A stretch of DNA of 64,000 nt, from NCBI RefSeq assembly GCF_028994805.1, contig NZ_JAJQQP010000015.1, positions 1-64,000 of the forward strand, given 5' to 3'. The notes beneath the pieces are model-generated. The model had not been told where the DNA came from. It saw only the letters and a program-made list of their open reading frames with translations, and did not search any database. The position numbers were made by a program, and so were the translations under genes. This document shows, in pieces, positions 7,743 to 15,450 of this stretch (position 1 is the stretch's first letter; every line of letters begins with the position of its first letter). The stretch is from Promicromonospora iranensis (GTDB lineage Bacteria > Actinomycetota > Actinomycetes > Actinomycetales > Cellulomonadaceae).

Positions 7743-8944
7743 GCAACACCGTCATCGCCCTGCCCGGCGCCCGCCAGGTCGCCCCGACCGGGATGGCCAC
7801 CTCGCAGGCCACCGTCGTCGAGCAGTCCCGCGCCGTCGCCGAGGTCCAGGCCGCCGTCGTCGTCGCGCAGTCCAACCCCCGCGACGTCGACCGCGCCATC
7901 GCCGACATGAGGGACACGTGCGGGCGGCTCCCCGTCGCGAACCGCGCCTTCTACGCGGTCCCGAACCGCGGGTCGGGCCTCAGCGTCCACTTGATGCGGG
8001 AGCTCGCCAGGATCTGGGGCAACACCGACCACGGCGTGCGCGAACTGCGCCGCGACGACGACGCCGGCGTGTCCGAGGTCCAGGCATGGGCCTGGGACCA
8101 GCAGACCAACACCCGCTCGACCCGCTCGTTCATCCAGCCGCACCAGCGGATGAAGGGCAAGGAGCGGCAGAACCTCGTCGACCTCAACGACATCTACCTC
8201 ACGAACCAGAACACCGGCGCGCGGGCCGTGCGCGAGTGCATCTCCAGCGTGCTGCCGGACTGGTTCATCGCCGAGGCCCAGGCGGTCTGCGAGGCCACCC
8301 TGCAGAACGGCGAGGGCAAGAGCGTCGAGGAGCGGTCCCGCGAGGCGGCCACCGCGTTCGCGAACCACGGCGTGACCCGCGCCCAGCTCGAGGACTACGT
8401 CAAGGCGAAGTACGGGAAGTGGACGCCGGCCATGCTGGCGGACCTCCAGCGCGTGTACGTGTCGATCACGCAGGACGGCATCGCGGCAACGGAGTTCTTC
8501 ACCGCGGCGCCCGTTCGCGTCGAGCCCGAGAAGCACGGCGCTCCACAGACTCCGCAGGGCGCGGCTCCCTCCGGCACCACCCAGGGCGTGGCAGCGCCCG
8601 GTGCCACCGAGGTCGAGGGCCAGGACGCTCAGACGTCCGACGCACCGCGCCCTGCGGACACCACCCCGCCGGAGCCCCACGCCGCCCCCGACGCCGCCAC
8701 GGCGCGGCAGGTGGCCGCCATCAACATCGCGCTCAACGCCCGCGGCGTCGGGAACAAGGGCACGGGCGACCAGCGGCGTGACGCCAAGCTCGCGTGGCTG
8801 ACCGAGGCCACCGGACGGCGGATCGAGTCGTCGAAGTACCTGACGAAGGCCGAGGCGGGCACCCTGCTCGACCACTTCGCCGCCGAGGATGCGGCCAAGC
8901 CGAACGCGCTCCCCGCCGAGCCCGAGCCCTTCCCGAACGACTGA
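7739..8944 (+). CDS. Probable recombination partner of the RecE-like nuclease
   Basis: A 401-aa protein. Residues about 40-210 form the conserved-looking part (NRAFYAVPNRGSGLSVHLMR, RIWGN, AWAWDQQTNT, LVDLND, VLPDW), known to me from phage proteins beside RecE-like nucleases but without a firm function. About 270-325 is a Pro/Ala linker, and the end (ARQVAAINIALNARGVGNKG region) looks like a separate small domain. Position directly behind recE suggests a single-strand annealing protein, but no RecT, Erf or Rad52 motif was confirmed. Confidence 0.7.
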   Translation: MSNTVIALPGARQVAPTGMATSQATVVEQSRAVAEVQAAVVVAQSNPRDVDRAIADMRDTCGRLPVANRAFYAVPNRGSGLSVHLMRELARIWGNTDHGVRELRRDDDAGVSEVQAWAWDQQTNTRSTRSFIQPHQRMKGKERQNLVDLNDIYLTNQNTGARAVRECISSVLPDWFIAEAQAVCEATLQNGEGKSVEERSREAATAFANHGVTRAQLEDYVKAKYGKWTPAMLADLQRVYVSITQDGIAATEFFTAAPVRVEPEKHGAPQTPQGAAPSGTTQGVAAPGATEVEGQDAQTSDAPRPADTTPPEPHAAPDAATARQVAAINIALNARGVGNKGTGDQRRDAKLAWLTEATGRRIESSKYLTKAEAGTLLDHFAAEDAAKPNALPAEPEPFPND

Positions 8945-8952
8945 CCCACCCC

Positions 8953-8981
8953 GCCGGGCGCTCCACCACGGGGCGCCCGGC
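8953..8981 (+). terminator. Strong hairpin after the recombination genes
   Basis: A perfect 9-bp GC stem, GCCGGGCGC (8953-8961) with GCGCCCGGC (8973-8981), and an 11-nt loop in the only sizeable gap of the early operon. No U tract follows. It may be a partial terminator or a processing/stability hairpin ahead of the methylase gene. Confidence 0.5.
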
Positions 8982-9003
8982 ACCACCCCAGAAGGAGGAC
9001 GCC

Positions 9004-10662
9004 TTGAGCAACCTCACCATGACCGACCTGTTCTGCGGCGCCGGTGGCAGCTCGACGGGTGCCGTCTCCGTCCCCGGTGTCTCGGTCCGCCTCGCCGCGA
9101 ACCACTGGGACCGTGCGATCGAGACGCACAACCAGAACCACCCCGACGTCGACCACCTCCAGGCCGACATCAGCAACACCGACCCCCGGTTCGTGCCCCG
9201 CACCGACCTGCTGTGGGCGTCCCCGGAGTGCACGAACCACTCCCGCGCCAAGGGCCGCAAGCTGCCCGCCCAGCCCGACCTGTTCGGCGACGTCCTGCCC
9301 GACGCCGCGGCCGACCGGTCACGGGCCACGATGTGGGACGTCGTGCGCTTCACCGAGGCACACGACTACCGCGCGGTCCTCGTGGAGAACGTCGTCGAGG
9401 TCGTCGACTGGGCGTCGCCCACCGGGATCCGCGGCGGCCTGTTCCAGGCGTGGCTCGCCGCCATGCAGTCCATGGGCTACCGCCACCGCATCATCAGCCT
9501 GAACAGCATGCACGCCCAGGCGAACGGGCTGCCCGCCCCGCAGTCACGTGACCGTGTCTACATCGCGTTCACGAAGGTCGGCGAGCGGGCGCCCGACTTC
9601 GAGCGGATGCAGCGCCCCCGGGCGTACTGCCCCGGCTGCGACACCGTCGTGGACGCCATGCAGTGGTGGAAGAAGGGCGACGGCCAGTCCCGGCCAGGCC
9701 GCTACCGGTCCCAGTACCTCTACCGGTGCCCGAACGTGAAGTGCCGCAACCAGGTCGTCGAACCCGCGTGGCTCCCGGCCAGCTCCATCATCGACTGGTC
9801 CAACCCCGGCACCCGCCTGGGCGACCGCGACAAGCCGCTGGCCGAGAAGACCATGCGGCGGATCCAGGTCGGCATCGAGCGGTACTGGACCCCGGTGCAT
9901 GTCGAGCACGGTGGCAACCAGTACGACGCCGCCGACCCCAAGCACCCCGGGTTCGGCGACCCCGCCTCCTACTACCGGGCGTGGCCCGCCGACGAGCCGC
10001 TGAGGACCATGCACACCCGCGAGTCGAAGGCCCTGGCCTGGCACCCGCTGGCTGTGCCCGTCGAAGGTCGGGAGGGCAAGGTGGCGACGCTGACCGACCG
10101 GGCGATGCGGGCGCAGACGACGCGCAACGAGACGGGCCTGGCGTTCCCGCCGTTCCTCACGCAGTTCCGTGAGCGGGTGCGTGACCTCGACCCGACCCGT
10201 GGCCCGCTGCCCACGGTCGTCGCGGACGGTGCCAACCATGGCCTCGTCCACCCGCCGTTCATCGCGGAGCTGCGCGGCGGGGGCTCCACCGCGCGCTCGG
10301 CGTCGGATCCGATCAGCACCGTCACGGCGTCGGGCAACCACCACGCCCTGATCCACCGGAACAACCGCGGCGGCGCGGAGATGACCACGCCCGACCACGA
10401 GCCCGTGCGCACCATCACCACCGCGGGCCACCAGAGCGTGCTCCAGGCCGACCAGCCGACGCTCAACCTCGACGACGTCCGGTTCCGCATGCTCGAGCCC
10501 GACGAGATCAAGCAGGCCATGGCGTTCCCCGCCGACTACGCCATGGCGGGCAACCGTCGCGAGCAGGTCAAGCTCGCCGGCAACGCGGTCACCCCGCCCG
10601 CTGCGCGCGACCTCGTGGCCGCCGTCGTCCAGGCGATCACCGGAGAAGGGATCGCGGCATGA
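9004..10662 (+). CDS. C5-cytosine DNA methyltransferase
   Basis: A 552-aa phage methylase. Motif I FCGAGGSSTG (10-19) binds SAM, motif IV SPEC carries the nucleophile C76, ENV (128-130) is motif VI, QSRDRVY (180-186) is motif VIII and GNAVTPP (about 526-532) is motif X. Between VIII and X is a long target-recognition region containing a four-Cys zinc ribbon (C209, C212, C242, C247). TTG 9004 was chosen because GAAGGAGG (8991-8998) is 5 nt upstream; ATG 9019 would be 20 nt away. It probably protects phage DNA from host restriction. Confidence 0.93.
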   Translation: MSNLTMTDLFCGAGGSSTGAVSVPGVSVRLAANHWDRAIETHNQNHPDVDHLQADISNTDPRFVPRTDLLWASPECTNHSRAKGRKLPAQPDLFGDVLPDAAADRSRATMWDVVRFTEAHDYRAVLVENVVEVVDWASPTGIRGGLFQAWLAAMQSMGYRHRIISLNSMHAQANGLPAPQSRDRVYIAFTKVGERAPDFERMQRPRAYCPGCDTVVDAMQWWKKGDGQSRPGRYRSQYLYRCPNVKCRNQVVEPAWLPASSIIDWSNPGTRLGDRDKPLAEKTMRRIQVGIERYWTPVHVEHGGNQYDAADPKHPGFGDPASYYRAWPADEPLRTMHTRESKALAWHPLAVPVEGREGKVATLTDRAMRAQTTRNETGLAFPPFLTQFRERVRDLDPTRGPLPTVVADGANHGLVHPPFIAELRGGGSTARSASDPISTVTASGNHHALIHRNNRGGAEMTTPDHEPVRTITTAGHQSVLQADQPTLNLDDVRFRMLEPDEIKQAMAFPADYAMAGNRREQVKLAGNAVTPPAARDLVAAVVQAITGEGIAA

Positions 10663-10838
10663 ACGCCCCGCCGCCGAAGGACATGGACGACAAGGACGCC
10701 CGGTCCAACGCCGCCATCGCACGAGACATCGCGCAGAAGGCCGAGCTCGCCCGCCGTAGCGTCGCCCGCGCCCACCCCGACGACCCGAAGACCGGCAAGG
10801 GCATCTGGGACACGCTCGGGATCGGGAAGAAGAAGTGA
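10659..10838 (+). CDS. 59-aa charged protein
   Basis: A small Lys/Asp-rich protein in an ATGA overlap with the methylase gene, with its stop overlapping the next GTG. It has a central helix (AAIARDIAQKAELARRSVAR) and a basic C-terminus ending GIGKKK. Unrecognised. Confidence 0.58.
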   Translation: MNAPPPKDMDDKDARSNAAIARDIAQKAELARRSVARAHPDDPKTGKGIWDTLGIGKKK

Positions 10839-11122
10839 CGGGCAGCATGGACTACGAGCTCCACTACGCGTGGCCGATCACCGAGGCCGGTCTCGACATG
10901 ACGCTCGATGCGCTGATCGTCGAAGCCATGGAGCCGGGTGGCGCGCTCGACGAGGCACTGTTCGACCAGCACGTCGACCTCGCGGGCTCGACGCGCTGGC
11001 GGATCGACTCCGAGCGGCCGGACGGGCCCGCCCTCGTGCTCGAGGTGGCCGTCCAGCTGTGGAGCACCCTGCGCGACCCGGCGCCGCTCGGGCACCCGAT
11101 GGTGCAGGCCGATGCCGCATGA
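10835..11122 (+). CDS. Hypothetical early protein
   Basis: A 95-aa acidic protein with no recognised motif. GTG start overlaps the previous stop; it ends in an ATGA overlap. Alternating hydrophobic stretches suggest a small alpha/beta fold. Confidence 0.6.
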   Translation: MTGSMDYELHYAWPITEAGLDMTLDALIVEAMEPGGALDEALFDQHVDLAGSTRWRIDSERPDGPALVLEVAVQLWSTLRDPAPLGHPMVQADAA

Positions 11123-11559
11123 CGACGCTCCACCTCGTGCACTCGCGCGAGCACGACCTCCCGCCGCTCTGGGACGGCCGCCGCGTCGACTGGTCTGCGT
11201 GGGAGACGGTCGGCCACACCTCGCTCGTCTTCCACGCACCCGCCGACGAGTTCGCCTGCACCGGCTGCGGGTGGATCGCGGACAGCGAGCTGCGCGCCGT
11301 CGGGCGCGTGCACCCCGAGCCTGGGGCCACGTTCGTCGTGCACCGAGACGTGCCCAGCAAGCGCGTCCCGGGCAGCACGTGGGGCCGCAAGGCCGAGGTG
11401 CCTGCCTGGCCCATCGCCCGCCTGAGCGTCCTGCGATGCACCGGCTGCGGGCTCGACGAGGTCACCGACATGGAGACGGGCGAGGTATGGGACCTCGACC
11501 CGTCCGACTACACCGACGCCGGCTCGTGGCCGGAGCCGGAGCAAGGGGCGTTGTTCTGA
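11119..11559 (+). CDS. Double CxxC zinc-binding protein
   Basis: A 146-aa protein with two CTGCG motifs (about residues 48-51 and 108-111), which together could form one zinc site. It has a His-rich N-terminus. Unrecognised family; it precedes the putative replication gene with stop and start overlapping by one base (TGATG). Confidence 0.65.
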   Translation: MTTLHLVHSREHDLPPLWDGRRVDWSAWETVGHTSLVFHAPADEFACTGCGWIADSELRAVGRVHPEPGATFVVHRDVPSKRVPGSTWGRKAEVPAWPIARLSVLRCTGCGLDEVTDMETGEVWDLDPSDYTDAGSWPEPEQGALF

Positions 11560-12233
11560 TGGGCGCACGCAATGTGTCCGCCGCCTTCGCGATGTGGGCC
11601 CACCTCGACCACGCCCCGTTCCGCGTGCTGGTCGGGATGGCGCTCCAGTCGCTCGACCAGCCGTCGGCGGAGGGTCGACCGGCGCGCGTCTACTTCGGCG
11701 GCGAGGACGCGCTCGTGGAGCTGCTGGGCCGGTCGCGCTCAGCGGCGTACAAGGCGCTCGGCGCGCTCCGGAAGGCCGGTGCCATCGAGGTGATGGACGT
11801 CGGCCGGAAGGGTCACCGGGCTGTGTACAAGCTCGCGCTCGACCCCCTGAACGCCGCTCACAGTGTCGCGGTAACCGAGACGTCAAAGGGTCGCGGTAAC
11901 CGAGACGGAAAGGGTCGCGGTAACCGAGACCGAAGGGTCGCGGTTAACGAGACCCCTAGGAGTACTGAGGAGGGGACGGACGAATCACGACCAGGAGAAA
12001 CATCCCCTCCTGCTGTCACCTCACCAGGCCCCGACGGGCCTGTGGATAACTCCGGCGACGAGCAGATCGACACCGAGACCGCCAACCGCCGCCTCGTCCA
12101 CCGCCACGGCCTCGAGCACGCCATGCGCCTCCTCGACGAGCACGCCGCCACCCACCCCGACTGCGACGCCCCGGCCGCCCACCTGCTCCAGGCCCGCACG
12201 CTGACCGTGATTCCAGGAGGCAAGACCGCATGA
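11559..12233 (+). CDS. HTH replication-type protein with origin-like repeats in its gene
   Basis: A 224-aa protein. Residues about 5-95 form a winged-helix domain (VSAAFAMWAHLD, YFGGEDALVELLGRSRSAAY, KAGAIEVM) like the N-terminal domain of phage replisome organisers. The middle (about 103-165) is low-complexity and is encoded by the iterons at 11866-11953 and the DnaA box at 12041. The C-terminus is a helical domain. In lambda and many siphoviruses the origin lies inside the initiator gene, so this is the best candidate for the phage initiator. Confidence 0.72.
   Translation: MGARNVSAAFAMWAHLDHAPFRVLVGMALQSLDQPSAEGRPARVYFGGEDALVELLGRSRSAAYKALGALRKAGAIEVMDVGRKGHRAVYKLALDPLNAAHSVAVTETSKGRGNRDGKGRGNRDRRVAVNETPRSTEEGTDESRPGETSPPAVTSPGPDGPVDNSGDEQIDTETANRRLVHRHGLEHAMRLLDEHAATHPDCDAPAAHLLQARTLTVIPGGKTA
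11866..12049. other. Candidate phage replication origin: iterons plus DnaA box
   Basis: Four direct copies of TCGCGGTAACCGAGAC at 11866-11881, 11891-11906 and 11915-11930 (identical) and 11938-11953 (two mismatches), spaced 25, 24 and 23 bp. These spacings change reading frame between copies 1-2 and 3-4, so DNA rather than peptide sequence is conserved. A less GC-rich stretch (about 11945-12015), a perfect hairpin (12025-12042) and a consensus DnaA box (12041-12049) follow. Confidence 0.75.
12041..12049 (-). promoter_or_regulatory. DnaA box
   Basis: TGTGGATAA here is the complement of TTATCCACA, a perfect match to the classical DnaA-binding consensus. It lies 87 bp after the last iteron, overlapping the foot of a 7-bp hairpin (12025-12042). 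Confidence 0.7.
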
Positions 12234-12502
12234 GCACCACCACCGCGGCCCCCGAGACCCTGCCCGACGTCGACCTCGACGCCGTCGTTCCGTGCCAGTT
12301 CCAGGAGACGTGGGACGACTGCACACGCGAGGCGACCCTCCGTGGGCGCAAGGACTGCTGCCCGACGCCGTACCTGGCCTGCCGGTCGTGCGCCGCCATG
12401 ATGACCGCCCTCCTGACGCAGTGGTGGCAGGAGACCTACGGCACCGCCGCCCCATGCGCATGCGGGGGACGGACGACGGCGATCACCTGGAGCTCGCTGT
12501 GA
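12230..12502 (+). CDS. Cys-rich early protein
   Basis: A 90-aa protein with eight cysteines, including CC, CRSC and CACGG, suggesting one or two zinc sites. ATGA overlap upstream, GTGA downstream. Unrecognised. Confidence 0.62.
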   Translation: MSTTTAAPETLPDVDLDAVVPCQFQETWDDCTREATLRGRKDCCPTPYLACRSCAAMMTALLTQWWQETYGTAAPCACGGRTTAITWSSL

Positions 12503-12702
12503 CCTTCACCGCCCGCTACCCCGGCCGCTGCGCCTCCTGCCACTGCCAGATCGTCCCCGGCGACGAGGTCGGCTACACGCAGGACGACGAGCTCGTCCAC
12601 GCCGACTGCTACGAGCCCGACACCGAGCCCGAGCCCGGCCCGCCGCCCACCTGCCCGACCTGCTGGCTCACCCCGCCCTGCGAGCACACGGAGGAACCGT
12701 GA
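12499..12702 (+). CDS. Small zinc-finger-like protein
   Basis: A 67-aa protein with CASCHC, HADCYE and CPTC/CEH elements, resembling the Cys/His layout of a PARP/LIM-like or treble-clef finger. GTG 12499 overlaps the preceding stop; upstream sequence in the same frame has no ribosome site. Unrecognised family. Confidence 0.62.
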   Translation: MTFTARYPGRCASCHCQIVPGDEVGYTQDDELVHADCYEPDTEPEPGPPPTCPTCWLTPPCEHTEEP

Positions 12703-12977
12703 CCGACTCCCCTGCCGAGCCACCGCCGTGGGTCATGGGCCCACCGCCCGGGTACGACCCGCCCCCGCTCGACCAGCTGCGCGACCCGTCCATCCAGGAG
12801 CGCATCAACGCCGAGGGCGCCGCCCTGGTCCGCGACGTCATCGCCACCATCCCCCGACGGTCGACTGAGCCCGCCGACCACTGCCCGACCCACCCCGACC
12901 AGCCCGGCGGCAAGACCGGCGCCGGCGACCCGTTCTGCGGCGACTGCCGCAGGGCCCAGCGAGAGGAACACCGATGA
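12699..12977 (+). CDS. Pro-rich early protein with C-terminal Cys/His cluster
   Basis: A 92-aa protein: a proline-rich N-terminus (PPWVMGPPPGYDPPPL), a central helix, and a terminal CPTHPDQ...FCGDCRR metal-binding-like cluster. GTGA and ATGA overlaps on either side. Unrecognised. Confidence 0.6.
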   Translation: MTDSPAEPPPWVMGPPPGYDPPPLDQLRDPSIQERINAEGAALVRDVIATIPRRSTEPADHCPTHPDQPGGKTGAGDPFCGDCRRAQREEHR

Positions 12978-13330
12978 GCACCAAGCCCGAGCCGCTCCGC
13001 CTCGGAGAAGAGCGCGTCCAGGACGGCGAGGCCACATGCCAGTTCGGCCTGACCGTGCCCGAGTGCGACAAGCCCGCCACGCGGCACTTCATGTGGCTCA
13101 ACGACAAGAGCACCAGCGCAGCGTGCGACGAGCACGCCGCCCTCATCCACTCGCGCGACACGAGCGAGACGCCGTACGACGAGCACACGCACGGTCCCGA
13201 CTGCGGGATGCCCGGAGCGCTGTGGCACCACCCATACGAGGACGAGGCCGAGGGCTACTGCTTCTTCCCCGCGGTCGACGACGCGTCGCTGCTCGTCGAG
13301 GAGCCCATCGCCGCCGGAGCCACATCGTGA
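12974..13330 (+). CDS. Hypothetical Cys/His protein
   Basis: A 118-aa protein with CQFG, CDKP, CDEH and HTHGPDCG elements, a pattern seen in small actinophage proteins of unknown role. Coupled to its neighbours by overlapping starts. Confidence 0.6.
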   Translation: MSTKPEPLRLGEERVQDGEATCQFGLTVPECDKPATRHFMWLNDKSTSAACDEHAALIHSRDTSETPYDEHTHGPDCGMPGALWHHPYEDEAEGYCFFPAVDDASLLVEEPIAAGATS

Positions 13331-13695
13331 ACGCCCCCGTGCCCGACCCGGCCCTGATCGCCTGCCACATCGACGAGTCCGCCGGCATGGACCCGGCGGT
13401 GCCCGGGAACGCCACCCGCTGCCCCCGCTGCGAGCACCCGCACGGCACCTGCTGCCACACCGCGCCCCCGATCGTCGTCGGCGACGTGATCGACGAGGCC
13501 ACGATGAACACGGGCCGCGCGGTCCGCATGGGCGAGCTGCGCTCGAACAGCCGCCTCCGGGACCCCGACGGCGACACGTGGGTCAAGACCCGGCGCCGTG
13601 ACGGGGCCTGGGAGTGCCTGCGCGGCGGCGACATCGCGCTGCTGCACCAGATCGCCTGGCCGGTCGTCGTCGAGCACGTCGCGGGGCGGAAGTGA
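13327..13695 (+). CDS. Hypothetical protein with zinc-knuckle N-terminus
   Basis: A 122-aa protein. Residues about 32-47 (CPRCEHPHGTCC) look like a zinc knuckle; the C-terminal half (WVKTRRRDGAWECLRGG) resembles a small beta domain. Unrecognised; GTGA overlap into the methyltransferase gene. Confidence 0.6.
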   Translation: MNAPVPDPALIACHIDESAGMDPAVPGNATRCPRCEHPHGTCCHTAPPIVVGDVIDEATMNTGRAVRMGELRSNSRLRDPDGDTWVKTRRRDGAWECLRGGDIALLHQIAWPVVVEHVAGRK

Positions 13696-14939
13696 GCGCC
13701 CCCTACTACGAGGACGACAGCGTCACCCTGCACCATGGCGACTGCCTCGACGTCCTCCGCGAGCTCCCCGACGCGTCCGTCGACGCCGTCGTCACAGACC
13801 CGCCGTACGCGCTCGAGTTCATGGGCAAGACCTGGGACGGCTGGTCCACCCCGGCCGCGTTTCAGGAGTGGTGCGGCCTCTGGGCGGCCGAGTGCCTGCG
13901 GGTGCTCAAGCCGGGCGGCCACATGCTCGCGTTCGGCGGATCCCGTACCTGGCACCGGCTCGCGTCGGCCGTCGAGGACGCCGGGTTCGAGATCCGCGAC
14001 AGCATCGCGTGGCTGTACGGGTCCGGGTTCCCGAAGTCGCTCGACGTCTCCAAGGCGATCGACAAGGCGGCCGGGGCTGAACGGGAGGTAATCGGGATCA
14101 ACGAGGACTATCTGCGCCGGAAGCCGAACGGCATGAAAACGCCGGGTGCTAGCGCCTACAGCTACAGCGTCAATGACCTCCCGACCAATGCGGACATCAC
14201 TGCGCCCGCCACCGACGCCGCCCATCAATGGCAGGGCTGGGGTACCACACTCAAGCCCGCGTTCGAGCCGATCGTCCTCGGCCGCAAGCCGCTCGACGGC
14301 ACCGTCGCGGCAAACGTTCTCGCGCACGGCACCGGGGCGCTGAACATCGACGGATGTCGGGTGGGGACCGAGTTAATTACCCAGCACGGGCGGGGGGAAA
14401 GCAGTAACGCCAGCATGTCCGGCCGCAACTATGCGGAGCCCGCTGGTAGGTCGTGGGAGGGCCGCTGGCCGGCCAACGTCGTGCTCGACGACACCCAGGC
14501 GGCCGAGCTCGACCGGCAGGCGCCCGACGCGGGTGCGCAGCGGCCCGTCCGCGGCGTCGAACCGTCTGCGCCGACTGACTCCATCTACGGCTCGCGCAAC
14601 CGGGTGCAGGGCCCGTTCCACGGCGACAAGGGCGGCGCGTCGCGGTTCTTCCCCACGTTCCGCTACGAGGCCAAGGCGCCGACGTCCGAGCGGCCCCGCG
14701 TCGGGGAGGTGGCGCACCCGACGGTCAAGCCGCTCGACCTGATGCGGTGGCTCGTGCGCCTCGTCACCCCACCGGGCGGCGTCGTGCTGGAACCGTTCGC
14801 GGGCTCGGGCACCACCGCGGAGGCGTGCGTGCTCGAGGGGTTCCGGTGCATCGCGATCGAGCGCGAGGCCGACTACCTGCCCCTGATCGTGTCGCGGCTG
14901 AGCAAGCCGTTGCAGCTCGGGCTGGAGCTGGGCGCATGA
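13692..14939 (+). CDS. Beta-class N4/N6 DNA methyltransferase
   Basis: A 415-aa amino-methyltransferase. Motif IV DPPY (36-39) precedes motif I FAGSGTT (369-375), the order that defines the beta class. HPTVKPLDLMRWL before motif I is also typical. The middle (about 115-330) is the target-recognition region. No restriction endonuclease gene is adjacent, so it is an orphan phage methylase, probably masking sites from host restriction or acting in regulation. Confidence 0.92.
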   Translation: MSAPYYEDDSVTLHHGDCLDVLRELPDASVDAVVTDPPYALEFMGKTWDGWSTPAAFQEWCGLWAAECLRVLKPGGHMLAFGGSRTWHRLASAVEDAGFEIRDSIAWLYGSGFPKSLDVSKAIDKAAGAEREVIGINEDYLRRKPNGMKTPGASAYSYSVNDLPTNADITAPATDAAHQWQGWGTTLKPAFEPIVLGRKPLDGTVAANVLAHGTGALNIDGCRVGTELITQHGRGESSNASMSGRNYAEPAGRSWEGRWPANVVLDDTQAAELDRQAPDAGAQRPVRGVEPSAPTDSIYGSRNRVQGPFHGDKGGASRFFPTFRYEAKAPTSERPRVGEVAHPTVKPLDLMRWLVRLVTPPGGVVLEPFAGSGTTAEACVLEGFRCIAIEREADYLPLIVSRLSKPLQLGLELGA

Positions 14940-15163
14940 CCACCTGCAGCCCCGAGCCCGTCTGGACCGCCGCCCACCTCTGGGCATGCGCCTGCGGGCA
15001 CGTCTACGACCACTCCGGCCGCCGAACCATCGACGTCCAGCACGCCGAGCACCTCGAGCGCACCGAGCACGACCGGGTGCACATGTTCGGGTCGCATGAG
15101 ACCACCTGTCACCGGTGCGCCATCCCAGGCCTCGCCACCCCCACGGAAGGACCGACGACGTGA
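14936..15163 (+). CDS. Hypothetical Cys/His-rich early protein
   Basis: A 75-aa protein with CACGHVYDHSG and CHRCA, plausibly one zinc site, in an ATGA overlap with the methyltransferase gene. Unrecognised. Confidence 0.6.
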   Translation: MTTCSPEPVWTAAHLWACACGHVYDHSGRRTIDVQHAEHLERTEHDRVHMFGSHETTCHRCAIPGLATPTEGPTT

Positions 15164-15450
15164 GCACCGACATCACCTGGGCCTCGACCTGGAAGTGCCC
15201 CGACTGCGGCACCACCAAGCCCATCGCGCCCGGTGAGAACACGAAGCCCATCAGCGACGCCCACGAGTGCGACAGCACGACGCTCGCCATCCACCAGGCG
15301 GGGCTCGCGGGATGGGTCGACGGGTACCGGTTCGCGCTGGAGCACCTGGACGAGCCGATGGTGGTCGCTGACCGGGCCGAGTTCGGGACCGGGTGGGCCG
15401 GGATGGTCGGGGCTGGGGCCGTTGTGATCGAGAGCGAGGAGCCGTCATGA
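15160..15450 (+). CDS. Hypothetical protein with N-terminal CxxC
   Basis: A 96-aa protein beginning with a rubredoxin-like knuckle (KCPDCGTTKP) and a later Cys in HECDS, followed by a helical C-terminal half. Coupled by GTGA and ATGA. Unrecognised. Confidence 0.6.
   Translation: MSTDITWASTWKCPDCGTTKPIAPGENTKPISDAHECDSTTLAIHQAGLAGWVDGYRFALEHLDEPMVVADRAEFGTGWAGMVGAGAVVIESEEPS

Noticed and set aside
12025-12042. Hairpin as a transcription terminator
   Set aside because: It lies inside a coding sequence without a T run; more likely part of the origin-like region.
13692-14939. Part of a restriction-modification system
   Set aside because: Adjacent genes are small Cys-rich proteins with no nuclease motif; no restriction enzyme was found in the prophage.
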